From CAYRCJ01 sp964422785 (GTDB lineage: Bacteria > Patescibacteriota > Minisyncoccia > UBA11713 > 2-01-FULL-45-33), in contig CAYRCJ010000005.1 of the NCBI GenBank assembly GCA_964422785.1, positions 1-32,170 of the forward strand: DNA of 32,170 bases, written 5' to 3'. The notes under the pieces were generated by a model. The model was not told the origin of the DNA and did no database searches. It saw only the letters and a list, made by a program, of their open reading frames with translations. A program made the translations under genes and the position numbers. This document shows positions 7,037 to 14,457 of this stretch, one piece after another (positions within the stretch are counted from its first letter, which is position 1; the number at the start of each line of letters is the position of its first letter).

Positions 7037-8894
7037 ACCCCGATGTACATCGGGGTGAAAGCAGCGCTTTCACTTTTTGAATAATTTTTTCTTTTGTCGG
7101 AGGCAAATTATCAGACGCCGAAGAAAATCCGGCATGATGTTCTTCGAGGCCCAAAACATGAACCAGCTTCCCCGTCGCCATCGTTAAATCGTGAGCCATG
7201 CATTTCATATGTCCATTTTCAAAATCACCATCCAGGAAAAGTCCCGTCTTAGACGCGCCCAATGCAAGCCGCATTTTTTCCGATATATCAAACGGTTTTA
7301 ACCATTTGACGTGAATAAGATTGCAGATTATTCCTTCTTTTTCCAATTCCGGCAAAGCCTCGATGGCGCCGAGCCTGGTGGACGAAACGGCAAAAATCGT
7401 AATATCCGCTTTTTCATGAACAATGTCTTCCATTTCGTAATCAATATTAAACGAACTTATATGCTCGCTTAAAAGCATCGGGTCATCGTGGCCCATAAAC
7501 CACTCGTAACCATAATCATATTCTTTTGGAGTCATCGGCGCGTACACATAGACCCCCGGCTTTCTGGTAAGCAAACTGTAATGGCTTCCTGAAGCTACGG
7601 GGCCAATGCCGCCGTCTCTCGCGATCGCCCGCACAAGCACGGGACGCGGTTCATTCCACATATATTTAGATATCCCGGCCCTATTCGCAATAGCTTCCGC
7701 ATTGAACCACAAAAATCCCTGAAACCTAATTATGATTATCGGCCTGAAATCTTTCGACGCCATGCCGACCATAATCGCAGTCCAACTGGTATCGTCCATC
7801 GATGCCTCAAAGACATCGCCCTCATTTAGTTCAGGAATCGTCCCGCGGACATTGCCGGCAGCTGTAAGGCATTGGCCTCCGGGAATTCCTCTTTGAGAAG
7901 ATAAATGTTTTTTTATGATATCGGAGATTGCGTCCGCGCATGTGCGTCCCGTCGGCTTTTTCTGATTGGAAATTTTTGAGATCTGAACGTATGTTTTTTT
8001 AAACTCATGAAGTCTCTTCTCCCATATGCTGTTCATTTTTACCCTTGCGTCCAATTCAACTCTTTCCGCTTTAACGAAAAGCTTGGCGTCGTTGAGTTTT
8101 TTCTTTGTTAACTCAAAGCGGTCCCATTCGGGCGGACCATCGCATTTCATATTGTTATGGTGTAAATTCCTGCAGGTGTAAATGTTGAAAAACGCCGGCA
8201 ATTTTCCATTCAAATTTTTAAAATGGCGCATAATGAGCCAGGGATCGTCCGTCATATCAAACGCGGTCATTCCAAATGCCCGCGCCACATCGGTAGTCCT
8301 CCAAGCCCTGCGCGTGGCAACTTTGGTCTGGATTGATAAGTCGTTATCCAAGCACACAAAAAGAACCGGAGCCCTTTTTGTCGCCGCAACCCCTTCGGAA
8401 CCCAAAACATACCCTTCTTCCGCGGAGGCATCGCCCATAAAAGCGATGCAGGCCTGTCTTGAGCGTAAAGCGCGCCCCAATCCGTCGGGAACTTCCGTCC
8501 CCATAAATCCATCGTGACCCGGCATTTTGTTTGGAATATGAATTGAAGCTGACCCGCCCCTGCCCCCGGTGCAACCGGTAGGCAAACTCATAACCTCGTC
8601 CGCGAGTGCTTCCGGATCTCCGCCCCAGGCCAGATAAATATCGTGGCAGCGGTGCTGAGGAAATAAAATTGCTTCCGGAAAAACTGTCGCGAGCGCCGCC
8701 GAAATTGATTCCTGGCCGAAGGAAGGATAAAAAACAGTTTTAACGCCATTTTTTTCTCCCGTGGCTTTTATAAATTTTCCCATTCCTTCTTCAAAGTACC
8801 GGCTGTCGCACATTTTCTTAAACATTTCCAAAGTTTCTTTTTCAGAAAATTCTTCCAAGACCCCGTCAAACAATCCCCAAGTTGCTGATCGCAT
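7035..8894 (-). CDS. Fused TPP-dependent 2-oxoacid dehydrogenase E1 (alpha + beta)
   Basis: This is a 619-residue fusion of pyruvate/branched-chain dehydrogenase E1 alpha (about 1-320) and beta (about 340-615). The thiamine-diphosphate/Mg motif is GDASAEEG at 154-161 with Asn184 in DNDLSIQT, and the alpha half has TGCTGGRGGSASIH. In the beta half the usual TPP-activating Glu seems replaced by Asp in EASMDDTSW; this reading depends on alignment. No E2 lipoyl-transferase, E3 or lipoate gene is nearby, so a complete dehydrogenase complex is unlikely here. It follows the ColD-like 3-dehydratase, and E1-like pairs are known to add two-carbon branches to deoxysugars. The ATG at 8894 has AAAGGAG seven bases upstream. 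The last residues (SPRCTSG) are encoded by a palindrome. Confidence 0.88.
   Translation of the reverse strand: MRSATWGLFDGVLEEFSEKETLEMFKKMCDSRYFEEGMGKFIKATGEKNGVKTVFYPSFGQESISAALATVFPEAILFPQHRCHDIYLAWGGDPEALADEVMSLPTGCTGGRGGSASIHIPNKMPGHDGFMGTEVPDGLGRALRSRQACIAFMGDASAEEGYVLGSEGVAATKRAPVLFVCLDNDLSIQTKVATRRAWRTTDVARAFGMTAFDMTDDPWLIMRHFKNLNGKLPAFFNIYTCRNLHHNNMKCDGPPEWDRFELTKKKLNDAKLFVKAERVELDARVKMNSIWEKRLHEFKKTYVQISKISNQKKPTGRTCADAISDIIKKHLSSQRGIPGGQCLTAAGNVRGTIPELNEGDVFEASMDDTSWTAIMVGMASKDFRPIIIIRFQGFLWFNAEAIANRAGISKYMWNEPRPVLVRAIARDGGIGPVASGSHYSLLTRKPGVYVYAPMTPKEYDYGYEWFMGHDDPMLLSEHISSFNIDYEMEDIVHEKADITIFAVSSTRLGAIEALPELEKEGIICNLIHVKWLKPFDISEKMRLALGASKTGLFLDGDFENGHMKCMAHDLTMATGKLVHVLGLEEHHAGFSSASDNLPPTKEKIIQKVKALLSPRCTSG
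7037..7056. repeat. 20-bp perfect palindrome at the 3' end of the E1 gene
   Basis: The sequence is self-complementary around 7046/7047, with the core CCCCGATGTACATCGGGG. It encodes the last six residues and part of the stop of the E1 protein, which suggests that a palindromic element was inserted at or captured into the gene end. Its core (CCGATG, two bases, CATCGG) resembles the palindrome at 10252-10281. Confidence 0.75.
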
Positions 8895-8924
8895 CCTCTC
8901 TCCTTTGCAAAGAAAATCTAATAA

Positions 8925-8950
8925 AAACGCTAGCACTTGTGCTAGCGTTT
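8925..8950 (-). terminator. Hairpin between ColD and E1 genes (terminator, possibly also operator)
   Basis: A 12-bp inverted repeat (8925-8936 with 8939-8950, core GCTAGCAC/GTGCTAGC) around TT is followed on the minus strand by TTTTTATT. It can terminate the ColD transcript. It also lies between TTGACA (8955-8950) and a weak -10, so it might be an operator controlling the E1 gene. Confidence 0.65.
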
Positions 8951-8955
8951 GTCAA
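8927..8955 (-). promoter_or_regulatory. Weak candidate promoter for the E1 gene
   Basis: On the minus strand TTGACA (8955-8950) is consensus, but at 17 bases the -10 is only TAGCGT (8932-8927). The box lies in the 3' arm of the hairpin. The arrangement parallels the promoter-in-terminator at 2478-2506. Confidence 0.35.
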
Positions 8956-8957
8956 AG

Positions 8958-10178
8958 TTAAACTAAATGTATCAGGGTTTTATGGAAATAATTAATCTCG
9001 GCGGTAATATCTTCACCGAAATTGCCTACAAAAAATCCCCAGTCATGAGCGGTATCCGCGTTGGGTGTTCCGCCGACGACTTCGTAATCAAAATATTTGA
9101 TCATGTCGTGCCGGAGCACATTGCCGCCGGTCACGATACGAAACTCAATTCCGGCATCTTTAAGACCGGCAAACACTTTCTCGCGATCAATCTTTGCTTC
9201 CGGATTTAAAATCACCGCGAAATCAAACCAGGAACTTTTTCCATGCTCCTGTTGAATAATAAATCTTTCATCTTTTCCGAAAAGACGCGTGAATATTTCG
9301 GCATTCCTTCGCCGCCAAGCGATCAAAGAATCGAGCTTTTTCAATTGCTCAAGCCCGGCCGCGCCATTTACTTCCTGCGGCCGCAAATTGTATCCCGGCA
9401 AAATAAAACGATATGCCTCGAAGCGATCATTCCATTTTCTCTGATAGATTGAAGAGCCCTTGGGCAAATTTCTGGTCCAGCCGTGAGCGCTTAGCGAACG
9501 GGCGATATCGGCAAGTTCCGCGCTTGCCGTCACAAGCATTCCTCCCTCGCCTGTCGAAAGGTGATGCGAGTAAAAAAAGCTGAATGTTCCGACGTCTCCG
9601 AAAGTGCCGCATGGTTTGCCGTTTATTTCAGCGCCCAAAGATTCACAATTATCTTCAAAAAGATAAAGCTTATGCTTATCGCAAAAAGCGCGCAATTCCT
9701 CGAGCGGCGCAGGATTTCCTAAAATGCTGACTGCGACTACCATCCTCGTCCTTGGCGTAAGAGCCGCTTCCAATTTAGAAATATCGATGTTGAGAGTATG
9801 AAGATCTATATCGACAAATTTCACTTTGAGCCCGTACTGCTGAAGAGGTGTAAATGTGGTCGCCCATGAAAGAGCCGGGGCAATAACTTCATCGCCTTCG
9901 CATATAACCTTCTTATCAACAACTTGCCGACCACGAAGCGGCCGATCTTTTTTGAAAAAAAGCGATGCCACCGCGACAAGATTTGCTGAAGATCCGGAAT
10001 TGACCATCACTGCGTATGGGGCTTTAATTTTTTCGGCAAACGCATCTTCAAATTCGTGAACAATATTTCCTGACGGCACTGTAAGCCGGCCGCTGCGAAT
10101 TACCCGCTCCATCGCATCCCGTTCCGCCTTGTCGTGAGAATCCTTGGCTAAAGGATAGAAAACCGATTTTTCTGACAT
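8958..10178 (-). CDS. colD: GDP-4-keto-6-deoxy-D-mannose 3-dehydratase (ColD-type, PLP/PMP dependent)
   Basis: This is a 406-residue DegT/DnrJ/EryC1/StrS-fold enzyme. Ordinary sugar aminotransferases have a Schiff-base Lys in SFFxTKN; here the position is His205 in SFFYSHHLSTGEGG, as in the 3-dehydratases ColD and RfbH. NSGSSANL, the LLEDNCES-like EDNCES (175-180), AHGWTRNLPK, LPGYNLRPQEVNGA and GKSSWFDF all match what I remember of E. coli ColD. It lacks the iron-sulphur cysteine region and extra length of RfbH. ColD removes the C3 hydroxyl of GDP-4-keto-6-deoxymannose with glutamate as amino donor, yielding the 3,6-dideoxy-4-keto sugar. AGGGGG precedes the ATG. It sits between an epimerase gene and the E1 fusion. 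Confidence 0.9.
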   Translation of the reverse strand: MSEKSVFYPLAKDSHDKAERDAMERVIRSGRLTVPSGNIVHEFEDAFAEKIKAPYAVMVNSGSSANLVAVASLFFKKDRPLRGRQVVDKKVICEGDEVIAPALSWATTFTPLQQYGLKVKFVDIDLHTLNIDISKLEAALTPRTRMVVAVSILGNPAPLEELRAFCDKHKLYLFEDNCESLGAEINGKPCGTFGDVGTFSFFYSHHLSTGEGGMLVTASAELADIARSLSAHGWTRNLPKGSSIYQRKWNDRFEAYRFILPGYNLRPQEVNGAAGLEQLKKLDSLIAWRRRNAEIFTRLFGKDERFIIQQEHGKSSWFDFAVILNPEAKIDREKVFAGLKDAGIEFRIVTGGNVLRHDMIKYFDYEVVGGTPNADTAHDWGFFVGNFGEDITAEINYFHKTLIHLV

Positions 10179-10246
10179 TACTTCCCCCTATTATCAAATT
10201 ACGAAAAGCCTCTTTAATTAAACGGGAGTATCTACAATTTTGTTTC

Positions 10247-10281
10247 AAAAAACGCCCCTCCGATGGCCATCGGAGGGGCGT
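10247..10281 (-). terminator. Terminator made of a 30-bp perfect palindrome
   Basis: Positions 10252-10281 are perfectly self-complementary (centre GGCC, arms ending in GGGGCGT) and followed on the minus strand by TTTTTT. It follows the epimerase stop at 10286 by four bases. It is long and perfectly paired to the centre, unlike a normal looped terminator, and may also be a mobile palindromic repeat. Confidence 0.8.
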
Positions 10282-10285
10282 CGCT

Positions 10286-11230
10286 TTATACATTTCGAAA
10301 TTGAATTGGATTTATAGACCTGAATCTAGGCTCTCTGAAAACGCCGATTAATTCCGCGATTCCATCTTCCAAAGAAACCTTCGGGCACCAGCCCGCCCGC
10401 TCTATTTTTTCGTTGCTTACAATATAATTTCTTTGATCCGGATCTTTGCCTTCAATTTCTTCAGTGACAAGTTCCGGAATTTGCTTTTTAATCTCCCGGC
10501 AAAGCTCCATCTTGCTCAAATTAGCGGAGGATAACCCGACGTTGTAGATGTTATTTTTCATATTTTGAAAATTATTCAAAGAAAGAATAAATGCTCCGGC
10601 CACGTCTTTGATATGAATATAATTTCTTTTGAAATGAGGTTCAAAAATTTTAATGACCCCGTCCTGGACCGCCTTGAAAACAAAATCATTCACCAGCAGG
10701 TCGAGCCGCATTCTCGGACTCGCTCCAAAAACTGTTGCCAGCCTCAAAGAAACGGCATTTCCTCTTTCCAAAATCATTTTCTCCGCCGCCACTTTCAATT
10801 CTCCGTAAAGAGACACCGGTCTGAGCGGAGTTTCTTCGGTGCAATAAATACCGTTTTCTCCAACTCCATATCCGCTGTTAGTGGTGGGATAAATTATAAT
10901 CTGATCCTTACTCAAATACTTAAGCATCATTTCAACCGCTTCAAAAATTATCTCGCGGGCCGGTACAGGAAATTTTTTACAAATCGGCATTCCGGTAAGG
11001 CATGCGAGAGGAAAAACCGCGTCTACCTTCCGCAAGAACGGGTGAATCGAAAAAGTATCCCGAACATCGCCTTTCACAATTATCAGATTTTCTATTTCGC
11101 CGGCATTCCAAAGCGCGCCTTGGTTGTACATGAAATTATCAATGACTGTCACTTTATGCCCACCCTGCAAAAGCATGGGTACAATCACAGAACCCAAATA
11201 TCCGGCTCCTCCGGTTACAAGTATTTTCAT
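10286..11230 (-). CDS. NAD-dependent epimerase/dehydratase (extended SDR)
   Basis: This is a 314-residue nucleotide-sugar epimerase, dehydratase or reductase. MKILVTGGAGYLGS gives the Rossmann GxxGxxG. The catalytic pair is visible as YGELK, preceded by a YPTTNSGYG strand carrying Thr/Ser. The ATG at 11230 forms an ATGA overlap with the stop of gmd and has GGAAG seven bases upstream. Its partner genes gmd and colD suggest it acts on the GDP-linked keto sugar, perhaps as a C4 reductase or C5 epimerase. No feature separates these options. It ends in the palindromic terminator at 10247-10281. Confidence 0.85.
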   Translation of the reverse strand: MKILVTGGAGYLGSVIVPMLLQGGHKVTVIDNFMYNQGALWNAGEIENLIIVKGDVRDTFSIHPFLRKVDAVFPLACLTGMPICKKFPVPAREIIFEAVEMMLKYLSKDQIIIYPTTNSGYGVGENGIYCTEETPLRPVSLYGELKVAAEKMILERGNAVSLRLATVFGASPRMRLDLLVNDFVFKAVQDGVIKIFEPHFKRNYIHIKDVAGAFILSLNNFQNMKNNIYNVGLSSANLSKMELCREIKKQIPELVTEEIEGKDPDQRNYIVSNEKIERAGWCPKVSLEDGIAELIGVFREPRFRSINPIQFRNV

Positions 11231-12225
11231 TGCTTCACTTCCTTTCTGCAATGGTCAAGCAAATGCTCAACGCTTTCTTCAAACGAATATTTTGGAGACC
11301 AACCTGTCTCCGATTCAAATTTGGAAGTGTCCGGTATTTGCAATGTCACATCAGTGGGACGCAAAAGATTTGGATCTACCCGTGAAGGTATCGGACGCTT
11401 TGCAAGTTTTTTAAGCATTCCCAAAAAATCGCCGACGCTTATGGTTTTCTTGCCGCCGATATTATACGCTTCTCCAAATCGGCATTTTTCTGCGGCCACC
11501 CAATAAGATTCCATTGCGTCCCGCACGTCGATAATGGTCCGCACGGAGTCTAAATTTCCATGAAGCAATTCTTCCCGGAGGCCCATTTCAACCTCCGCGA
11601 CCTGCATCGCGAAACTGGTCGCAAAAAGATTTCTTCGCCGCGGATTTAAATAACTGAACATTCTTGTGCGAATAATTTTTATGCCCCAATTTTCAAAATA
11701 CATCCGCGCCAAATGGTCTTGCGCGATCTTGGAAACACCATAGGGGCTCGATGAGCGCATCTCCTGAGTTTCCTTGATCGGCACTTCATCCGGATTCACG
11801 CGGCCGTATACTTCAGAGGTGCTGCAATGCTGCACTACCGGATCAAAATCTTTTATTTGGCCTTTGACAAAGCGGATTGCTTCAAAAAAATTCACTCCGG
11901 CGCCAATGGCATTGTTTTGCATTATTCCAACCGGATCATCAAACGACTCGCGAACGTTGGCGTCTGAGGCAATATGAAAAATAGCATCCGGCCGCACGCT
12001 CATAAGTACGTCTGTAATCGATTGCAGATAATTAAGGTCTCTGGGATGCAATTTAATGCGCCCACGGAGCGTTGTCAGATTTTTGCTCCTGGCAATCGTG
12101 CTCGAACGGGCCAAGCCATGCACCTCAACCCCCGGATGATTCTCAAGAATATTTTCCGCCATATAGCTCCCGCCGGACCCCGCCACCCCGGTAATCAAAA
12201 CTTGTTTGAATTTCCTTCCGTCCAT
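11227..12225 (-). CDS. gmd: GDP-mannose 4,6-dehydratase-like protein
   Basis: This is a 332-residue extended SDR that resembles GDP-D-mannose 4,6-dehydratase. The nucleotide-binding loop is GVAGSGGSYMAE (GITGQDGSYLAE in classical Gmd). STSEVYG supplies the catalytic Thr/Ser/Glu region, YGVSK the Tyr/Lys pair, and NPRRRNLFAT and GNLDSVRTIIDVRD match the GDP-sugar binding segments. The C-terminal RPTDVTLQIPDTSK resembles RPAEVD..LGDPSKA. The product GDP-4-keto-6-deoxymannose is the substrate of the nearby ColD. The ATG at 12225 follows AAGGGG by seven bases. A closely related GDP- or UDP-sugar dehydratase cannot be excluded. Confidence 0.85.
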   Translation of the reverse strand: MDGRKFKQVLITGVAGSGGSYMAENILENHPGVEVHGLARSSTIARSKNLTTLRGRIKLHPRDLNYLQSITDVLMSVRPDAIFHIASDANVRESFDDPVGIMQNNAIGAGVNFFEAIRFVKGQIKDFDPVVQHCSTSEVYGRVNPDEVPIKETQEMRSSSPYGVSKIAQDHLARMYFENWGIKIIRTRMFSYLNPRRRNLFATSFAMQVAEVEMGLREELLHGNLDSVRTIIDVRDAMESYWVAAEKCRFGEAYNIGGKKTISVGDFLGMLKKLAKRPIPSRVDPNLLRPTDVTLQIPDTSKFESETGWSPKYSFEESVEHLLDHCRKEVKQ

Positions 12226-12271
12226 TTTGTCACCCCTTCCGTTTGTTTTCAAAGTCCTGTTAACTTTAACC

Positions 12272-12301
12272 AAATTAGCTGTATTTTAGTAACAATGTCA
12301 A
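12272..12301 (-). promoter_or_regulatory. Candidate promoter for gmd, fused to terminator
   Basis: TTGACA (minus strand, 12301-12296) is consensus and begins inside the T-tract of the preceding terminator. The -10 is poor: TAATTT (12277-12272) at 18 bases. It would leave a leader of about 40 bases including the Shine-Dalgarno. Confidence 0.4.
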
Positions 12302-12327
12302 ACCCCGTCGCTCGCAAGCGACGGGGT
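12300..12327 (-). terminator. Terminator after the small zinc-ribbon gene
   Basis: CCCCGTCGCT (12303-12312) pairs with AGCGACGGGG (12317-12326) around CGCA, with one more A-T pair outside. On the minus strand only three Ts follow and they run into TTGACA, so termination may be partial. Confidence 0.68.
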
Positions 12328-12346
12328 AAATATTTACTTAAAGTCA

Positions 12347-12640
12347 TTACTTTTCTTTACTTATTTCTTCCAAAACTTTTTTGTTTATTTTATCAATTCG
12401 ACCACGCATTTCTTCAACGCCGACACCGTTTCTTTCGGCCAGTCTCTCCAGGGCTTTTTCACCATCTTCACGGGTTATTGGTTTTGTTAATTCAGTAATT
12501 GTATTTCCGGAGCCACACTCCTCGCAACGGAATGCATTTCCTTTAAATTTCTCAATTGTTTCCGGAGTGGTGCCAAGATCTTCTCCCTCCCAAAAACGTT
12601 TGTGCCCACAATCTTTGCAGGCAGTTGTATATCCTTTCAT
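12347..12640 (-). CDS. Small zinc-ribbon protein, function unknown
   Basis: This is a 97-residue hydrophilic protein. Two CxxC pairs (CKDC near residue 9 and CEEC near residue 39) form a zinc ribbon. A charged helical tail rich in Glu, Lys and Arg follows. The chosen ATG at 12640 overlaps the stop of the SDR gene as ATGA; another ATG four codons upstream at 12652 is possible. I do not recognise the family. It is last in the operon that begins with the ABC exporter or the epimerase gene. A nucleic-acid or protein-binding adaptor is possible, but nothing shows it is part of sugar synthesis. Confidence 0.75.
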   Translation of the reverse strand: MKGYTTACKDCGHKRFWEGEDLGTTPETIEKFKGNAFRCEECGSGNTITELTKPITREDGEKALERLAERNGVGVEEMRGRIDKINKKVLEEISKEK

Positions 12641-13458
12641 ATCGAACGACATTCCCCGCCGTCAACTCGTATGCATGTGCCGTTAATAAATTGCGCCGCA
12701 TCGGAGGCAAGAAATGCCACCGCGCTTGCCACATCAGAAAGTTCGCCAACTTTTCCCAATGGATTTTTCTTGGCCGCGCTTTCCAGTATTTTTTTTCTCG
12801 CCTCATCAACGCTTATTCCTTCGTTCTTTGCCCGATCTTTCGCGTTACGCTCCAGTCCGCCGCCGTTAAGCGTGTTGGGGCAGATACAATTTGTCCTAAT
12901 CCCTTCCGGACCAAATTCATTCGCCAAACATTTTGTCAGCGCGATCAATCCGGCTTTCGCGACAGCATAATCCGGATTCCTTCCTCCGGGCTGAATCCCG
13001 GGAAGCGATCCGATATTGATAATGCGTCCTCCGTGTTTTGATTTTCTCAAAAACGGAAGCGCGGCTCGTGTAAAACGTACCGCGCTCATCAAGTTAAGAT
13101 TAAAAGTATTTAGCCAATCTTCATCGTTCAAATCTTCAAACTTTCCGAATTTTGGAGCTCCGCCGATGTTATTGACGAGGATATCGAGAGTTTCTTCTTT
13201 GCCAAAACTGTACTGAGGCAGAAACGAACGAAAGTGATCCGCAATCGAAACATTGCTGCTTGCATCAAGCTGCCATCCAACAAGGCGAAGTCCATGCGCC
13301 TCTTCTGCTTCCCGCAACGCACTTTCAAGCTTTTCTGTATCACGCCCGCAGATTATCACTTTTGCGCCAGCTTGCGCCAAAGTGAATGCGATTTCTTTTC
13401 CCAAACCGTGGCTCGATCCGGTCACCAACGCCATCCTGCCGTTAAGATTTAAATTCAT
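12637..13458 (-). CDS. Short-chain dehydrogenase/reductase
   Basis: This is a 273-residue classical SDR. The cofactor motif TGSSHGLG, NNIGG, the catalytic Ser in INIGSLPG exactly 13 residues before the Tyr, and YAVAK are all present. It ends with the typical NGTCIRVDGG segment of FabG-like enzymes, so it is probably an active NADP-dependent reductase or dehydrogenase. The ATG at 13458 overlaps the stop of the epimerase gene (ATGA) and has GGAG five bases upstream. In this locus it could reduce the keto group of the branched or dideoxy sugar, or make a hydroxyacyl group. The substrate is not determinable. Confidence 0.88.
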   Translation of the reverse strand: MNLNLNGRMALVTGSSHGLGKEIAFTLAQAGAKVIICGRDTEKLESALREAEEAHGLRLVGWQLDASSNVSIADHFRSFLPQYSFGKEETLDILVNNIGGAPKFGKFEDLNDEDWLNTFNLNLMSAVRFTRAALPFLRKSKHGGRIINIGSLPGIQPGGRNPDYAVAKAGLIALTKCLANEFGPEGIRTNCICPNTLNGGGLERNAKDRAKNEGISVDEARKKILESAAKKNPLGKVGELSDVASAVAFLASDAAQFINGTCIRVDGGECRSI

Positions 13459-14435
13459 TTTGACTCCTTTCCGATATTTTCGCGCCACCATTCAATTGTT
13501 TTTTTGAGCCCTTCGTCGAGCGGTGTTTTGGGTTGCCAGCCCGTGAATCTTTTTACAAGTCCGGTGTCTAATACAATTGACGCCGGCAAAATAACATTTT
13601 CTCTTTTTTCATAAACAATTTCCAAATCTCTACCGGAAGCCGCAATAATTGCCCGCGCAAGATTATGTACCGGAGTTCCGGACCCGGCACCGACATTGAA
13701 TACAGCATGTCTCCCTGCCGGCTCGTGAACCGTTGAATATTCAATGAAATCAACTAAATCAGAAACGTAAAGCAAGTCTCTTTTTTCAAATCCATCGCCG
13801 CGGATATGCAGTTTGCCGTCCGTTGAAGTCATCGCCTTGGTAATTAAAGCTCCGCATACATGCGAACGCTTCAGATCAAACTTATCATGCGGACCGTAGA
13901 TATTTGAATGGCGGATAACCGTCGAGGACATATCGCTGTTTGACGCGTAGGAATAACACCAATCCTCAATAAATAATTTTGCCAACGCTCCTTCGCGATA
14001 ATCAATATGAAATTGATTCCTGATGACGTCATCTTCTTTCACCGGACGATGAAAAAATGGCGGATACATCACACTGCAACTCAAAAAAATAAAATGCTTA
14101 ACGCCGTTTCGCGCGGCTGCGTTGAGCAAATTTATATTCATCTGAATATTTTTTTCGGCGTATTCCAGCCAGCTCGCTTTCATTCCTGATCCGGCGGTGG
14201 CAGCGGCGCATTGGATAACAACATCTATCCCCTCGGTTAGCTGAAGAGATTGATTTATACCGGTTAAATCCGCGAAATCCACAGGAACCGGCCAGCTATG
14301 GCTTCTTTGTTCAGGAATATCCTTCGTATAATGAGTTCCCAAAATCTCTAAATCATCCCGTTTCAGCAGCCTTTCAAAAAAATTTCTCCCGATAAATCCG
14401 GACGCGCCGCAGACCAAAACCCGTTTCTTTTTCAA
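13455..14435 (-). CDS. GDP-L-fucose-synthase-like protein lacking the catalytic Tyr
   Basis: This 326-residue extended SDR starts at TTG, supported by AGGTGG six bases upstream; no ATG fits. CGASGFIG (9-16) binds NAD(P). SCSVMYPP (119-126) and YGPHDKF resemble GDP-L-fucose synthase. Aligning without gaps from YGPHD back to the catalytic Lys gives the same 26-residue distance as E. coli Fcl and places Lys153, but the Tyr position four residues earlier is Gly149 (GALAK). A Tyr lies at 146 instead. The enzyme may use a shifted Tyr, have a new reaction, or be non-catalytic. It sits 22 bases after the methyltransferase stop and is coupled to the SDR downstream. Confidence 0.85.
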   Translation of the reverse strand: MKKKRVLVCGASGFIGRNFFERLLKRDDLEILGTHYTKDIPEQRSHSWPVPVDFADLTGINQSLQLTEGIDVVIQCAAATAGSGMKASWLEYAEKNIQMNINLLNAAARNGVKHFIFLSCSVMYPPFFHRPVKEDDVIRNQFHIDYREGALAKLFIEDWCYSYASNSDMSSTVIRHSNIYGPHDKFDLKRSHVCGALITKAMTSTDGKLHIRGDGFEKRDLLYVSDLVDFIEYSTVHEPAGRHAVFNVGAGSGTPVHNLARAIIAASGRDLEIVYEKRENVILPASIVLDTGLVKRFTGWQPKTPLDEGLKKTIEWWRENIGKESK

Positions 14436-14457
14436 TGTTCACCACCTCTTTTCTAAG

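Noticed and set aside
7035..8894. Functional pyruvate dehydrogenase complex
   Set aside because: No E2, E3 or lipoate gene is nearby and the gene lies among sugar genes; a complex encoded elsewhere cannot be excluded.
8925..8950. CIRCE (HrcA) operator resemblance of the TAGCAC/GTGCTA repeat
   Set aside because: CIRCE arms are TTAGCACTC and GAGTGCTAA with a 9-base spacer; here the arms differ and are only two bases apart.
10565..11506. Long plus-strand open frame of over 300 codons across the epimerase and gmd genes
   Set aside because: It is fully antisense to two conserved enzymes and shows no family motif or Shine-Dalgarno.
8958..14435. Complete GDP-colitose pathway
   Set aside because: Gmd and ColD fit, but the fucose-synthase-like protein lacks its catalytic Tyr and the E1 fusion has no role in colitose synthesis, so colitose cannot be claimed.
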